32,369 nucleotides of DNA from Bacillota bacterium (GTDB lineage Bacteria > Bacillota > UBA4882 > UBA8346): assembly GCA_012728785.1 (NCBI GenBank), contig JAAYEK010000078.1, forward strand, positions 1-32,369, given 5' to 3'. A program made the position numbers and the translations under genes. How positions within the stretch are numbered: the stretch's first letter is position 1; every line of letters begins with the position of its first letter. Under the pieces are notes generated by a model. It was not told the origin of the DNA. It searched no databases and saw only the letters and a program-made list of their open reading frames with translations. Shown here piece after piece: positions 31,398 to 32,369 of this stretch.

Positions 31398-32369
31398 ATG
31401 AATTATTCAATACTTTTTCTAATACTATTTATTTCGGTTTGCATTGCTTCGATGATCGTTGGGATACTTGTATTACTTAATAATCGCAAAGCCCCCGCCA
31501 ACAAATGTTTATTTGCCCTAACGGTAGCGATTACCATTTGGTCGGTTGGTCTAGGCTTTGCAACAGCTGCTTCTGATATCGTAACAAGCGAAATTTGGCG
31601 ACGAGTTTCGTCTTTCGGTTGGGGGACAGCTTTTGCAATGATCCTTCACTTATTATTAATTATCACCGGCCGCGATACTTTGCTTAAAAAAAGGTGGTTT
31701 CGCTTATTACTGTACCTACCTGCAGTTTTATGTATTTTTGCCTTCACCATCCCATCCGGGCTGAATGAGATACCCTATTACCTTCATCGTACAAAATTTG
31801 GTTGGGTCAACGTACCTGTGAATAATTTTTGGGATTGGTTATTCTACGTTTACTATGTCGTTTATACGGTTTTAGGGCTAGCGTTGTTACTACAATGGGG
31901 CAGAAAATCATCGGATCGTAATATAAAGATGCAGTCACGCGCCATTTTTTGGTCTTTTATGGTTACTTTGGCGCTCGCATCAATTACCGATGTGCTGATA
32001 AGTGATATTCCTCAGATGGCCCCGATTATTATATTGTTGCCAATTGTTGTGACATATCGAACCATGATAAAATATGGCTTTATCATGACCGAACCGACTG
32101 AGAAAAAAAGCCGCTTTTTATTTATTGTAGTCATCATTATTCTGTATGTAATTCTTATTTTTTTACAGATACGTTTAACAACAGTTGCCAGTATGTTCAG
32201 ATTAGGAATTTTAGATGGATATACTCTAAGAGGAATAATAACGCAGCTACAAATGTTATTATCAATCTATATGGTACTTAAAGAAGATAAGGCTGGATTT
32301 ATAGCTGCGGTTCTGATAAATGTCAGCACTTTCTTAACTTCGTTAAGTCAAATATTTCACAGCAGATCA
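31398..32369 (+). CDS. Multi-TM membrane sensor, N-terminal part
   Basis: The frame starts at ATG 31398 and is still open at the window end (324 codons). Residues about 1-220 form seven or eight helices in the style of the histidine-kinase N-terminal 7TM domain, with the opening helix, then NKCLFALTVAITIWSVGLGF and a HLLLIITGRDTLLKK turn. A second group of helices starts near 235. In other Firmicutes such halves are followed by histidine kinase or GGDEF domains; which applies here cannot be seen. GGAG stands 11 bases before the ATG. The 280-base upstream gap contains the divergent Hcp-operon promoter. Confidence 0.75.
   Translation, partial: MNYSILFLILFISVCIASMIVGILVLLNNRKAPANKCLFALTVAITIWSVGLGFATAASDIVTSEIWRRVSSFGWGTAFAMILHLLLIITGRDTLLKKRWFRLLLYLPAVLCIFAFTIPSGLNEIPYYLHRTKFGWVNVPVNNFWDWLFYVYYVVYTVLGLALLLQWGRKSSDRNIKMQSRAIFWSFMVTLALASITDVLISDIPQMAPIIILLPIVVTYRTMIKYGFIMTEPTEKKSRFLFIVVIIILYVILIFLQIRLTTVASMFRLGILDGYTLRGIITQLQMLLSIYMVLKEDKAGFIAAVLINVSTFLTSLSQIFHSRS

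Overview
The window looks like a chromosomal segment of an anaerobic, low-to-mid GC Firmicute that keeps an outer membrane. Strong Shine-Dalgarno sequences, sigma-A promoters with 17-bp spacers and a Fur/Feo locus give the Firmicutes flavour. A ferredoxin-dependent 2-oxoacid oxidoreductase indicates anaerobic metabolism. A very clear outer-membrane phospholipase A (PldA) indicates a diderm envelope, as in Limnochordia/Hydrogenispora-like, Halanaerobiia or Negativicutes lineages. The exact taxon is inference. No rRNA, tRNA or CRISPR array was seen.

Layout. 1-1841: end of an HD-domain hydrolase and an M20 metallopeptidase. 1887-7381 (minus): a membrane-embedded AraC-type regulator, a CstA-family transporter, and a LytTR response regulator overlapping its LytS-type sensor kinase; the last three resemble the pyruvate-sensing BtsS/BtsR-BtsT (LytS/LytT) modules. 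7630-9780: an orphan 7TMR-DISM histidine kinase. 9983-13585: a P-loop ATPase and the four-subunit 2-oxoacid:ferredoxin oxidoreductase (korDABC), closed by a terminator. 13957-14980: an IS1595-like element whose transposase carries an in-frame TGA. 14981-15881: mostly non-coding, with competing hairpins and a frameshifted micro-gene.

15874-17214 (minus): an exported endonuclease/exonuclease/phosphatase-domain protein with a beta-rich C-terminal extension. 17494-18654: fur, a Cys-rich/FeoA fusion, and a feoB reduced by internal deletion, with Fur boxes ahead of fur and feoA. 18610-18843 (minus): a small basic protein. 19009-22347: rtcB, a 4Fe-4S aldo/keto reductase and an EamA transporter. 22390-24633: YbaK, a cupin, and a two-gene unit of a zinc-finger-like/LuxR-HTH/DUF2087 regulator and a degenerate GIY-YIG protein. 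24634-25084: a probable structured RNA. 25085-27256: DUF805, folD and pldA. 27577-29382: a large TIM-barrel, glycosidase-like protein of unknown function. 29452-31112 (minus): three genes behind a perfect-consensus promoter, led by an Hcp-like 'SNARATE' protein. 31398-end: a truncated multi-TM sensor.

Genes that probably work together: LytS-LytT sensing a carboxylate and inducing CstA; KorDABC oxidising 2-oxoacids to acyl-CoA; Fur controlling itself and the remaining Feo genes; the DUF2087 regulator with its GIY-YIG partner; and the Hcp-like operon as one unit. The strongest candidates for under-described biology are the Hcp-like operon, the DUF2087/GIY-YIG pair, the C-terminal domain of the exported nuclease-like protein, and the two intergenic regions with mutually exclusive hairpins.
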